A stretch of 64,000 nt of DNA from Bdellovibrionales bacterium (GTDB lineage Bacteria; Bdellovibrionota; Bdellovibrionia; Bdellovibrionales; JAMPXM01), in contig SYLX01000231.1 in assembly GCA_005808505.1 (NCBI GenBank), forward strand, positions 1 to 64,000. Reading direction: 5' to 3'. The position numbers were made by a program, and so were the translations under genes. Shown one piece after another: positions 56,101 to 63,180 of the stretch (position 1 is the first letter of the stretch; every line of letters starts with the position of its first letter). The notes beneath the pieces are model-generated. The model ran no database searches. It worked only from the letters and a program-made list of their open reading frames with translations, and was not told where the DNA came from.

Positions 56101-56887
56101 ACTGCTTCGCCGCACGAAATCGCAAGTCCTCCACCAATTGCCACCGAAAGTTGAGACGACGGTCAAATTGCCCTTTGATGAAGACCAACGGCGCATTTAC
56201 CGCGACATCGCTTCGAGCTATAACGAACAAGTCCAGATGCAAATCGCTCGTCAAGGCGAAGCGAAGAGTCAGCTGCAGATGTTGACGGCTCTTTTGCGTT
56301 TGCGCCAAGTTTGTTCGGATCCAGCCTCTATTCCGGGAGTTCGGTACGAAGGTGAGCCTCCTAAGATTTCGACTTTGCTCGAAGCCATCCGGGAGCTCAC
56401 CGAAGGTGGGGCGAGCGCTTTGATCTTCACGCAGTTTTTGGCGACGTACGAGCGGATTCGCGCAGCACTCACGGAAGCCGGCGTCCGCCATTACGATATC
56501 AACGGTGCCGATTCGAGGCTCAATCGTGAGAAAAAGCTCCGCGCTTTCCAAGATGAGGAAAAAGGTGCCGTCATGCTCATGACGCTGAAAACCGGCGGCG
56601 TGGGACTCAATCTCGTGAAAGCAAGCTACATCTTTCACGTTGAACCTTGGTGGAATCCGGCGGTTGAAAACCAAGCGACCGACCGCGCCCACCGCATTGG
56701 TCAGACTAAAACCGTGCAAGTCTATCGCTACATCATCAAAGATTCGGTCGAAGAGAAGATCGAGCTTTTAAAAGACATTAAGTCGAAGCGATTCGATGCG
56801 CTCTTTGCGGTGAGCGAAGCCGACACGGAACTGGCGAATGGTTCAAGCGCGTTGACGCAAAAAGATTTCGAATTCCTCCTGAGCTAA
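53156..56887 (+). CDS. SNF2/RapA-family ATPase with large uncharacterised N-terminal region
   Basis: The 1243-residue protein has a C-terminal SNF2 helicase: DDMGLGKT (K807), DEAQN (900-904), LTGTPLENHYGELYSL, GGVGLNLVKASYIFHVEPWWNP and DRAHRIGQTKTVQVYRYI. These motors use ATP to move along DNA and displace proteins. Residues 1 to about 770 contain no domain I can name, apart from beta-rich stretches. Bacterial relatives often carry SWIM zinc-finger or similar N-terminal regions; none is visible here. The ATG has no strong ribosome-binding site. A terminator follows. Confidence 0.88.
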   Translation: MERSDALAGVRLIAVLFCEPEALRFTGERLKSVFDLPDSIPASRPLLDGELEANFVSAHLRAADVPLAFHRESHVGTSTTGPGSFTSRHEMALKLEAYGRKLQYLFSDDLILTGHQVLFHPYSKFVPRHLLPLSVNVTGDLRSRPRYGRLSAWQIEADQVLMSVMLAAARASRLAAMSDEMDPLSLYFCHDDLTHEPRQALRLESVEIGGEEWGPWRLSSAIHEPHSGVHYGRARIELDPDELGDLHGLAESFFLDRERRKILFHGFTDQLSRLRATLPTHSSGEQTGLSIHLSGHAQIQAAISEVDELIFGDADLSDGRHALKVHPASFEVASEKVRPKLSMTGDGSFRFQAVIETPTIRWEAHGLPQSMAYLLLNLQQGLGATTGYSNTQIAHARKGAKRERDMKILKSVGTAILIFFDAANFALGLPLSDGTKASSEKEVCESLFNRLGSLILKSEGWPTQTGSLAELCSKNVTTLIEGFVKQVAMDFQGRAISLFLPEGELRVQGLSRPIALLFHAMVADLAQNTNGTCFTKARAKYFDDFMNGRAHPEREDMALRHEVAPEVAARMVYQPGINERYRAPEASHPPRGEHLLGLLNQGFDITIDGKVVEEFNANEFRPEFTIRDADGTLGPDEAVPTGGHKINWFELHPKFFFKGVEISGEQAQKLSREGLLEFNGTLYRVKKQDLPSLQRLTRFWASIQSNDARLPKSKRRKTEETYYQLPRSQTLELLALRATGVKMRGGARWDEVTKFYDSLDQPRENLELPDSFKTNLQPYQVTGVQWIADLHNLGLGGILADDMGLGKTVTSLAFLELLRAQGRMGHCLVVVPTSLTYNWLSEAQRFAPEMKMSIFAGRESDAMFDFLRENEQGVVVCTYGLLQEHVEVFQQVRWSLLILDEAQNLKNITTKRTTAARKLDAAFKLCLTGTPLENHYGELYSLFDLIVPSSLGDLAFFREKYVNPVRVLREDIDFLKLKTKPLLLRRTKSQVLHQLPPKVETTVKLPFDEDQRRIYRDIASSYNEQVQMQIARQGEAKSQLQMLTALLRLRQVCSDPASIPGVRYEGEPPKISTLLEAIRELTEGGASALIFTQFLATYERIRAALTEAGVRHYDINGADSRLNREKKLRAFQDEEKGAVMLMTLKTGGVGLNLVKASYIFHVEPWWNPAVENQATDRAHRIGQTKTVQVYRYIIKDSVEEKIELLKDIKSKRFDALFAVSEADTELANGSSALTQKDFEFLLS

Positions 56888-56902
56888 ACTCAGAGCCCAA
56901 AT

Positions 56903-56936
56903 AAAAACGGCCACCGCAACGGGTGGCCGTTTTTAT
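56903..56936 (+). terminator. Rho-independent terminator after the SNF2 gene
   Basis: AAAAACGGCCACC pairs with GGTGGCCGTTTTT across a GCAACG-type loop, with T residues after the stem; it can also act on minus-strand transcripts. Confidence 0.9.
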
Positions 56937-56952
56937 TTAGATCCCCGTGAGG

Positions 56953-57050
56953 GGATGCTTCTTTGCAGCTCCGCAAGGAATCCTTCTGTGCGGCCCTTCA
57001 AGGGATCTTTCTCTGCGGCCCCATAAGGGATCTTTCTCTGCGGCCCCTTA
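56953..57050. repeat. Four degenerate ~25-bp tandem repeats
   Basis: The two right-hand copies share GGATCTTTCTCTGCGGCCCC followed by WTAAG. The third copy from the right (GGAATCCTTCTGTGCGGCCC) and the leftmost (GGATGCTTCTTTGCAGCTCC) are diverged. Copies are 24-26 bp and run up to and into the stop codon of the minus-strand gene at 57048, so the last copy encodes its TAA. Confidence 0.75.
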
Positions 57051-57623
57051 AGGGCCGACGTAATCCACTTCAACGGCGATCGAACAGGTTGGATCGCTTC
57101 CGTAACTCTCGCACTTCACGTACGGAGTCATGGCTCCAGAATCCCCTTGCGCCACTTGGAAGCCAAAGAGCAGTTCGCGCAGTTTTTCCGCGTCGGCGCC
57201 CGTCTTCACCGTGCGCTTGCGGCCCTTTACGCTCTCAGGTTGGTTGAAGAACTCGCAATTTGAAACCATGTCCTCGCCATTCTTTGTCGGCTTCATCGAG
57301 CAAGTTAAATCAAATACGGCGAGTGATTTGCCGTCCGTTTTTTTAACTTCCTTTGCTCCGACTTTCAAAAGCGCTTGGTAGAGTTGCGGGCTACGTGCGG
57401 GCTTCTCCGCTGGAGCACCTTCCGGAGTCTCCGGAGACTTTGCAACTGGAGCCGTTTGCGCCGTGGGTTTCGCGGCAGCGGCGTTTGCTTCCGGTTTTGC
57501 CGCACCGGATTTTGTCGCACACGCGGGAGCGATTCCCAGTAGCGAAATCATGACCATCGCCGTCGTCGCCGACATGAGAGCTGTTCCAAGTCCTTGCGCT
57601 TTAACTGCTTTGCTAATTTTCAT
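57048..57623 (-). CDS. Exported Ala/Pro-rich protein of unknown function
   Basis: The 191-residue product has a signal segment (VMISLLGIAPACA) with a possible but non-canonical lipobox (APAC). A low-complexity Ala/Lys/Pro stretch follows, then a compact domain with KSLAVFDLTCSMKPTKNGEDMVSNCEFF and paired cysteines C-E-S-Y-G-S-D-P-T-C near the end. Function is not recognised. GGAGGCAAA precedes the ATG at 57623. Its stop codon sits in the last copy of a 25-bp tandem repeat. Confidence 0.6.
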   Translation of the reverse strand: MKISKAVKAQGLGTALMSATTAMVMISLLGIAPACATKSGAAKPEANAAAAKPTAQTAPVAKSPETPEGAPAEKPARSPQLYQALLKVGAKEVKKTDGKSLAVFDLTCSMKPTKNGEDMVSNCEFFNQPESVKGRKRTVKTGADAEKLRELLFGFQVAQGDSGAMTPYVKCESYGSDPTCSIAVEVDYVGP

Positions 57624-57662
57624 TTTGCCTCCACGGCGTTGGTTTCTTTCGAACTCCAAACT

Positions 57663-58598
57663 TCAGTAGCGAACCCGTACTTCAATATCCGTTTTTGCCG
57701 GCGGATGGTAAGCCATGATGCCGCGCTCAACGCAAGATCTTAGGCGATCCGAAAAGCCATTGGCTTCCTGACGATCCTTCATCTCCGCAAAACGCCCTTG
57801 CTTGTAGAGAGCCGTGTATTCAAGGCGACCAAAACGCAACGGATCCGCAACGCCTTCGTCTTTTGCACAAGTCTTTAGGGAGTTGATCAGTGGCTCGAGA
57901 GTTTTCTGCGGATCCGAAATGCCTTTTGCGTAGACATCGAAGCCTTCAAGATTTTCTCCGCTCTCGATCATCTTGCGATCGATTGGCTTGCCCGTGAACC
58001 CTGAGATGTAGGTCATCCCTTCCGGATTGATGCTTGAGGCGGCTTGCGTAAAAGCCTGAGCGCTATCTGCTCGAGGGGCTTTTCGAACGGTGTCGAGATT
58101 GCCATTTTTGAATTCAAGCGAGAGGCGACCGATATAACTAATTTGGCCAGCTTCGATGCGAAAGCCTTCTTTGAAGACGTCATCCAGATCCCAAACTTTT
58201 GAAATGCCGCAACCGAGACGACCCGTTTTGTACGTTCCTGGATCTAGTTTCTCGAAGACCGTATTTTGCCCGGCTTTGACATTAACAAAATAACTCTTTT
58301 TATTTTCGGTGTTGATGAAACGCCAACGGCAGGCGGCATCGTTTGCGAGGCCTGTTCCCTTTAATTCCGCGATCAACAACACCGCGCCATCACCTTGGCC
58401 CGCACGCGAAGCCGGGACCGGTAAAACATTTTTTGTTTGTATGTTCTCGCCCCCGCGCTCAGGAGCCGTGGAAACTGTTTCGCAACCCGTTAGGCCGAAC
58501 GCTGCAACTAACGATCCCGCAAAGAAGAGAAGAGAAGTACGGAGCAACAAGTTTCGTCGACGTTGCAAACGCGTCGCGCGATGAATTGAGAACGTCAT
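57663..58598 (-). CDS. Lipoprotein of unknown function
   Basis: The 311-residue protein has a lipoprotein signal: hydrophobic residues 19-37, then the lipobox LTGC at about residues 36-39 (GLTGCETVS). The mature part is a mixed beta domain with LKGTGLANDAACRWRFIN and DPGTYKTGRLGCG, plus a C-terminal helical segment. It may be anchored in the outer or inner membrane. The neighbouring 191-residue exported gene is 40 bp downstream, likely one transcript. No family is recognised. Confidence 0.7.
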   Translation of the reverse strand: MTFSIHRATRLQRRRNLLLRTSLLFFAGSLVAAFGLTGCETVSTAPERGGENIQTKNVLPVPASRAGQGDGAVLLIAELKGTGLANDAACRWRFINTENKKSYFVNVKAGQNTVFEKLDPGTYKTGRLGCGISKVWDLDDVFKEGFRIEAGQISYIGRLSLEFKNGNLDTVRKAPRADSAQAFTQAASSINPEGMTYISGFTGKPIDRKMIESGENLEGFDVYAKGISDPQKTLEPLINSLKTCAKDEGVADPLRFGRLEYTALYKQGRFAEMKDRQEANGFSDRLRSCVERGIMAYHPPAKTDIEVRVRY

Positions 58599-58676
58599 GC
58601 TGAAAGTCTCCCTGAATCAATGAGTCGAGCCTACAAGCCCGACATGGTCGCTTGAATCAGAGGATCGATCAAGAGC

Positions 58677-59438
58677 TTAACGCGAAGCGGATTCGGCTTT
58701 CGTCTTTGCTTCAGAGAGTCGCAGCGAAAGCGGTCGCATCAACCACCGTCGAATAAATGGGACTTCCTTGCGATAATCGAAGTCATGACCTTTTGAAAAT
58801 TCGCGGTAAAGAACCGGAACTTCGCCCGCCAAGAGTTGGGAGACGTCTTGACGGATTTCACGCGGAAAAATCACTCGATCCCGCGTTCCGTGGGTGAGGA
58901 GCCAGGGTGTTCGCAGCGCACCGGAGTTCAGGGCTTTCTGACGCCAGCCCTTAAAAAACCAGACGTAGCCGCTGACACCAACCAAACCGCCAAAAGAATG
59001 CGGATGATTCAACACGAGATCACAAGCAACAAGGCACCCTTGCGAGTGTCCCAACCAGAAGAGATCTTCCGACTTCCAACCAGCTTTATTGAGCTCGCGC
59101 ACCAAACGAAATAAGCGTGCGCGAGTTTCCCGGATGCTGCGCCCATGCCTAGGCTCCGAAGGGTACCAACTAAAACCGTCGAGGTATTTCTTCGGAGCTT
59201 GAAGCAGCAGGTAGTTCATGCCGGGCGCATTGAGCTCTTCACGCAGGCTTTCGAAAGAACGCAGGCTGTCGCCTTTGCCGTGAAGCACGATCATGAGTTT
59301 CTGCCGCGCACGAGGGATTGTCCCCGTCGCCGGTACCCACGCCGCTTCGAAGAGTTTCGTTTGAAACTCTCGAAGCCCCGCCTTCGCATCGCTCATCCGT
59401 TTCGAGTTCGCACTCAAGGAAAAAGCCATACCCGCCAT
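58677..59438 (-). CDS. Alpha/beta-hydrolase, carboxylesterase/phospholipase (YpfH-like)
   Basis: The 253-residue protein has LMIVLHGKGDSLRSF, the nucleophile elbow LGHSQG (catalytic Ser), THGTRDRVI (Asp) and SKGHDFDY (His), a complete triad of the phospholipase/carboxylesterase family. It probably cleaves acyl esters in the cytoplasm or periphery. There is no signal peptide. AGGACAAG precedes the ATG. It is upstream of, and transcribed toward, the two lipoprotein genes, with a gap of 78 bp. Confidence 0.85.
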   Translation of the reverse strand: MAGMAFSLSANSKRMSDAKAGLREFQTKLFEAAWVPATGTIPRARQKLMIVLHGKGDSLRSFESLREELNAPGMNYLLLQAPKKYLDGFSWYPSEPRHGRSIRETRARLFRLVRELNKAGWKSEDLFWLGHSQGCLVACDLVLNHPHSFGGLVGVSGYVWFFKGWRQKALNSGALRTPWLLTHGTRDRVIFPREIRQDVSQLLAGEVPVLYREFSKGHDFDYRKEVPFIRRWLMRPLSLRLSEAKTKAESASR

Positions 59439-59653
59439 CTTGTCCTAAATTGGAATGGCGTGATCCTACCATAACGAAGGCGGAAACACCCGATTCGGAT
59501 TCCTGGATCTTGATCTTTGAAAAGAATCCTCCCAAAATCTTCTTCACTGAACAAAACTTTGGCAGCCCGGCGACCTAACCCGTGCGCAACGGGCCTGTAA
59601 ATGCTCGCAGCTTCAGGTGCTTCACTTAATTGACTTCGATAGAGGAGACTTCC

Positions 59654-60319
59654 ATGCGTTCGACGATGACAAAGCCGATGTTTGGCAAATCGATGACCCT
59701 AACCTTTTTGGCCGTGGCCGTCGCCACGGGCTGCACGTCCCCCGGTAAAAAAACCGCGATCGGCGCTGGCGTCGGTGCCGCGGCCGGTGCCGCCGTGGGC
59801 GCCATTATCGGACACCAAACAGGTGCTCGTGGACAAGGAGCTCTCATCGGGGGCGCTGTCGGTGGACTCCTTGGGGGGACGATCGGCAATCGCCTCGACA
59901 AACAGGCAAAAGAGCTTGCCGCCATCGCGGAAACGAAGCGGACCGAGCAAGGGATCATCACGAAGCTCAAAAGCGATATCCTCTTCGACACGGGTAAATC
60001 GGATCTCAAGCCTACTGCGACCACGAATCTCGCGAAGATGTCTGAGATCTTGAAGAAGTATCCTGAAAACGTGCTTCGCATTAAAGGCTACACAGACAAT
60101 ACCGGCTCAAAGAAACGCAACCTCGAGCTCTCGCAAGACCGAGCTGATTCCGTTCGCAAGCAACTCGTCGCCGGCGGAATTCCTGCAAATACAATTTCGG
60201 TTGTGGGCCTTGCCGACGCCGATCCGATCGCGCCGAACACATCTCCCGACGGTCGTTCCCAAAACCGCCGCGTGGAAGTTGAGATCAGCGTCGACGAAAG
60301 CAAAGTCCCCCAAAGCTAA
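59654..60319 (+). CDS. OmpA-family lipoprotein with glycine-zipper (YiaD-like)
   Basis: The 221-residue protein begins with a lipoprotein signal (VAVATGC) and a Gly-zipper region (GAGVGAAAGAAVGAIIG...GALIGGAVGGLLGG), followed by an OmpA C-terminal domain. ILFDTGKSDLKP and LRIKGYTDNTGSKKRNLELSQDRADSV carry the peptidoglycan-binding pattern with the conserved Asp and Arg. It anchors the outer membrane to the cell wall. ATG at 59654 follows AGGAGA. Two hairpins follow the stop. Confidence 0.92.
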   Translation: MRSTMTKPMFGKSMTLTFLAVAVATGCTSPGKKTAIGAGVGAAAGAAVGAIIGHQTGARGQGALIGGAVGGLLGGTIGNRLDKQAKELAAIAETKRTEQGIITKLKSDILFDTGKSDLKPTATTNLAKMSEILKKYPENVLRIKGYTDNTGSKKRNLELSQDRADSVRKQLVAGGIPANTISVVGLADADPIAPNTSPDGRSQNRRVEVEISVDESKVPQS

Positions 60320-60340
60320 ACGCACGCTACGCGTTCCAAG

Positions 60341-60383
60341 TTGAGGCTATTGACCTCAAGCGCCGGCGCTTTGGCCCGGCGCT
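60341..60383 (+). terminator. Tandem hairpins after the OmpA-like gene
   Basis: TTGAGG (60341-60346) pairs with CCTCAA (60354-60359), and AGCGCCGG (60359-60366) pairs with CCGGCGCT (60376-60383). No T-tract follows, so they are a possible weak terminator or transcript-stabilising structure. Confidence 0.4.
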
Positions 60384-60473
60384 CTCGTAGAATTTAGCAA
60401 AATGTGCATGGCCCTTTGCCTCACTGACCCCGTTTCGCTTATCGCTTGAGGAAACGGATCAGAGAGGAGCCAC

Positions 60474-60788
60474 ATGCGAAAACGCAAGCACAGCCGCAAA
60501 CAAACCAACCGCCGCTCTCGCATCACTCATTATCAGCCAGGAAAGCGTCGCAAAACTTTCGTACGCTTTGCGATGGCGCTTGTTGGATTGATGGCGATTT
60601 CATTGATCTTCCAAGGCTACAACTCACGCGCCACGGCAGGCCAGCCGCGCGCAAGCTCATCGGGAACATCGCAAGCGCAGTCGAAATCGGAGCAAAAAGA
60701 AAATCCCCTTAAGCTTAAATCTATTCGAGTCGTTCCGAGTCAGGACGCAAAAGCCAGCGAGAAAGACAAAGCTTCGCTTGTAAAGTAA
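60474..60788 (+). CDS. Small basic single-pass membrane protein
   Basis: The 104-residue protein has a strongly basic N terminus (more than 12 Arg/Lys in the first 35 residues), one TM helix (FVRFAMALVGLMAISLIFQGY) and a hydrophilic Ser/Lys-rich tail. The arrangement indicates an N-in topology. It is not recognised. A GGAGCCAC site precedes the ATG. It ends 28 bp before the DUF1853 gene and could share its transcript. Confidence 0.6.
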   Translation: MRKRKHSRKQTNRRSRITHYQPGKRRKTFVRFAMALVGLMAISLIFQGYNSRATAGQPRASSSGTSQAQSKSEQKENPLKLKSIRVVPSQDAKASEKDKASLVK

Positions 60789-60816
60789 GCGACGCTCGCG
60801 GGAGACTCGTTACCAC

Positions 60817-61887
60817 GTGACTGCTCCCTACTCCCATCATGCCGTTCGCGAACTTGCCTGGGCTTTCGAGGGCCCGGGGCTTCTTGCGCATGACGTCTTT
60901 CACTCTAACGTCGAATCTGACGCTACGATGCGCCAATGGGTCGAACGCCACCGCGCACGGATCAACGCGCTAGAGCAAGATCCAACTCCCCTCTTGCGTT
61001 ACCTATCAGGCGTTGCGATCTACGACCGACTCGGTCGCTACTTCGAAGCACTCCTTCGTTACTTCCTCGTGGAAGTCGAAGGAGTCTCGAAACTGCTTAC
61101 AAACCTTCAGGTAAGGGAAAAGAAAGCCACGATCGGTGAACTTGATCTCGTCTTTCTCTCAGCGAGTCTGGCTTCAGTGCGCGCGCGACATTGGGAAGCG
61201 AGCGTAAAGTTTTACCTCTGCACGGCACTCGATGAAGACGAAGCCCGAGAGGAACGCTTCTTCATGGGCACCCTCGTAGAGGATCGGTTAGATCGAAAAC
61301 TCCATAAGCTTTTGGAAAAGCAGTTGAAGCTTCCGCTTCTACCGGCAGCTCACGCGCTCCTTTCGGAGGCGGGCTTGGCATCACCAGAGAGCCGCGCGCT
61401 GCTCAAAGGCTTTCTCTATTACGCAAGCGATAAGGATTGGAAAACGTACCCGCATCCTTCCACGATTTCGGTCAATCATGTTCACGGCTGGTGGACGACT
61501 TCCGATAAACTTTGTTTGCCGCGAGAATCATCGCAATCACGCTACATCTTGCTGGAACCCGCAAGGTGGCTTGCACCTTATTACGGCTGGATCCCGTGCA
61601 ACAACGTTCTCACCCGAGAATCTCTTTCGGATCTTGTGCGAGAGGTTTTCTCAGGCCCTACGACCGAACGCTCGGTCTTTCGCGAGATGATGGTGGCCGA
61701 AGTCGAGCCGGAAGCCGAAGCCGATGGGACTCTTCGTGTGCGGGAACTCAGTCGCGGCAACATCCTCCACGCCGAGTGGCCGAAACTTGCGCGAACGGCT
61801 TCCGAACCCGACGAAGGGTTGACGAGGTTTCTTACCGCGCTCAGAATATCGGAAGACCATTCGACTTCCAGAACAGAGCCCAATTAA
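60817..61887 (+). CDS. DUF1853 family protein
   Basis: The 356-residue protein fits the DUF1853 family, with VRELAWAFEGPGLL near the start, LGRYFEALLRYFL, LQVREKKATIGELDLVFL and HWEASVKFYLCTALDE, the segments that define the family. Its function is unknown; conserved acidic residues in GELD and the HWE helix hint at a nuclease-like or binding fold (inference). GTG start at 60817, with GGGA upstream. It precedes the asparaginase-like and proBA genes by 25 bp. Confidence 0.82.
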   Translation: MTAPYSHHAVRELAWAFEGPGLLAHDVFHSNVESDATMRQWVERHRARINALEQDPTPLLRYLSGVAIYDRLGRYFEALLRYFLVEVEGVSKLLTNLQVREKKATIGELDLVFLSASLASVRARHWEASVKFYLCTALDEDEAREERFFMGTLVEDRLDRKLHKLLEKQLKLPLLPAAHALLSEAGLASPESRALLKGFLYYASDKDWKTYPHPSTISVNHVHGWWTTSDKLCLPRESSQSRYILLEPARWLAPYYGWIPCNNVLTRESLSDLVREVFSGPTTERSVFREMMVAEVEPEAEADGTLRVRELSRGNILHAEWPKLARTASEPDEGLTRFLTALRISEDHSTSRTEPN

Positions 61888-61912
61888 TAGGGCGTAATCA
61901 ACAGGTACGATC

Positions 61913-62407
61913 ATGAGCGGCATCCGAATTTTCTTCACCGGCGGCACCTTCGATAAAGAATACGACGAGATTAACGGGCGACTTTTCTTTAAAGACTCCC
62001 ACGTGCCCGAGATGTTGCGTCTGGGCCGATGCCATTTGCCGATTGAACTCCGGACTCTCATGATGGTCGATAGCCTTGAGATGACCGATGAAGATCGCAA
62101 TCTCATTTTAGAAAGCTGCCGCAAGGCCAAAGAAGATCGCATCGTGATCACGCACGGAACAGATACCATGGACGAAACCGCGCGCGTCTTGGGAGGAGCG
62201 GGCCTTCAGAAAACCATCGTTCTCACGGGCGCTATGGTGCCTTACAAATTTGGAAGTTCGGATGGACTCTTCAATCTCGGAAGCTCGCTTGCCTTCGCGC
62301 AAACGCTTCCGCACGGCGTGTACGTCGTCATGAACGGCCGTTACTTCAACTGGGACAACGTTCAAAAAGATCGCCGTACCGGCGAATTCCGGGAGAAGAC
62401 CAAGTGA
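61913..62407 (+). CDS. One-domain asparaginase-like protein
   Basis: The 164-residue protein matches the N-terminal half of type I/II L-asparaginase. T12 lies in FFTGGTFDK, T83-D84 in ITHGTDTMDE, and a late LTGAMVPYKFGSSDGLFNLGSS holds the conserved K/D region. The C-terminal domain of the normal (about 330-residue) enzyme is absent, and the next gene follows immediately, so this is a short form rather than a truncation. It overlaps proB by 4 nt. Activity is uncertain. Confidence 0.82.
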   Translation: MSGIRIFFTGGTFDKEYDEINGRLFFKDSHVPEMLRLGRCHLPIELRTLMMVDSLEMTDEDRNLILESCRKAKEDRIVITHGTDTMDETARVLGGAGLQKTIVLTGAMVPYKFGSSDGLFNLGSSLAFAQTLPHGVYVVMNGRYFNWDNVQKDRRTGEFREKTK

Positions 62408-63180
62408 AGAATCGTCGCTGGGTCATCAAAGCTGGTAGCAACATGGTTTGCAGTGGCGGGCCGCTCCTTCTTCGCTCTTGGATGGCGCAGGTAGCGCAAC
62501 TCCGCAAACAGCACGCCATCGAAGTGATCTGGGTCACCTCGGGCGCCATTCCCTCGGCGGTCGATCGTACGAGCTATAAAAAAAGGGAAAAATCGCTTCC
62601 TGAGAAACAAGCTTTAAGTGCCATCGGACAGCCGATCGTAATGGATCTCTACAACTTAGCGCTGAACGCGCAAGGACTTCTCGGTGCGCAAGTGTTGCTC
62701 ACGGCAGGCGATATGCAAGAGAGCAAACGTCGCCGAAATTTGCAAAACACTCTCGAGCAACTTCTAAAGTGGCAAGCGGTGCCGATCCTCAATGAGAACG
62801 ACGCGGTTGCGACCGCCGAAATCAAGTTCGGCGATAACGATACTTTGTCTTCGATGATCGCGCGGATGATGAAGGCCGAACGCTTGGTGCTTTTGACCGA
62901 CGTCGATGGACTCTACGATAGCGATCCGCGGAAAAATAAGACTGCTAAACTCATCGATTACCGCCGAAAAGTTTCGTCTGAGGATTTCGCAAAAGCCGGT
63001 AAAAGAGGCGGTAGCTCACGCGGAACCGGCGGAATGTATTCAAAACTTCTTGCGGCCGAAAACGCGCTAAAAGGCGGTATCGTCACTCACCTTGTTCGTG
63101 GGGATGTGCCGTCGAACCTTCTCCTCTTGGCTCAAGGCAAGCGTCTCGGCACCCAAATCGGAGGCCGCCTCGATGCCTGA
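62404..63180 (+). CDS. proB: Glutamate 5-kinase without PUA domain
   Basis: The 258-residue protein has the amino-acid-kinase motifs of ProB: VIKAGSNMVCSGGP at the N terminus, WVTSGAIPSAV, NENDAVATAEIKFGDNDTL and GTGGMYSKLLAAENA. It phosphorylates L-glutamate in the first step of proline synthesis. It stops right after the kinase domain, whereas E. coli ProB (367 residues) has a C-terminal PUA domain. The 4-nt and 8-nt overlaps with the neighbouring genes mark a tight operon. Confidence 0.92.
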   Translation: MKNRRWVIKAGSNMVCSGGPLLLRSWMAQVAQLRKQHAIEVIWVTSGAIPSAVDRTSYKKREKSLPEKQALSAIGQPIVMDLYNLALNAQGLLGAQVLLTAGDMQESKRRRNLQNTLEQLLKWQAVPILNENDAVATAEIKFGDNDTLSSMIARMMKAERLVLLTDVDGLYDSDPRKNKTAKLIDYRRKVSSEDFAKAGKRGGSSRGTGGMYSKLLAAENALKGGIVTHLVRGDVPSNLLLLAQGKRLGTQIGGRLDA

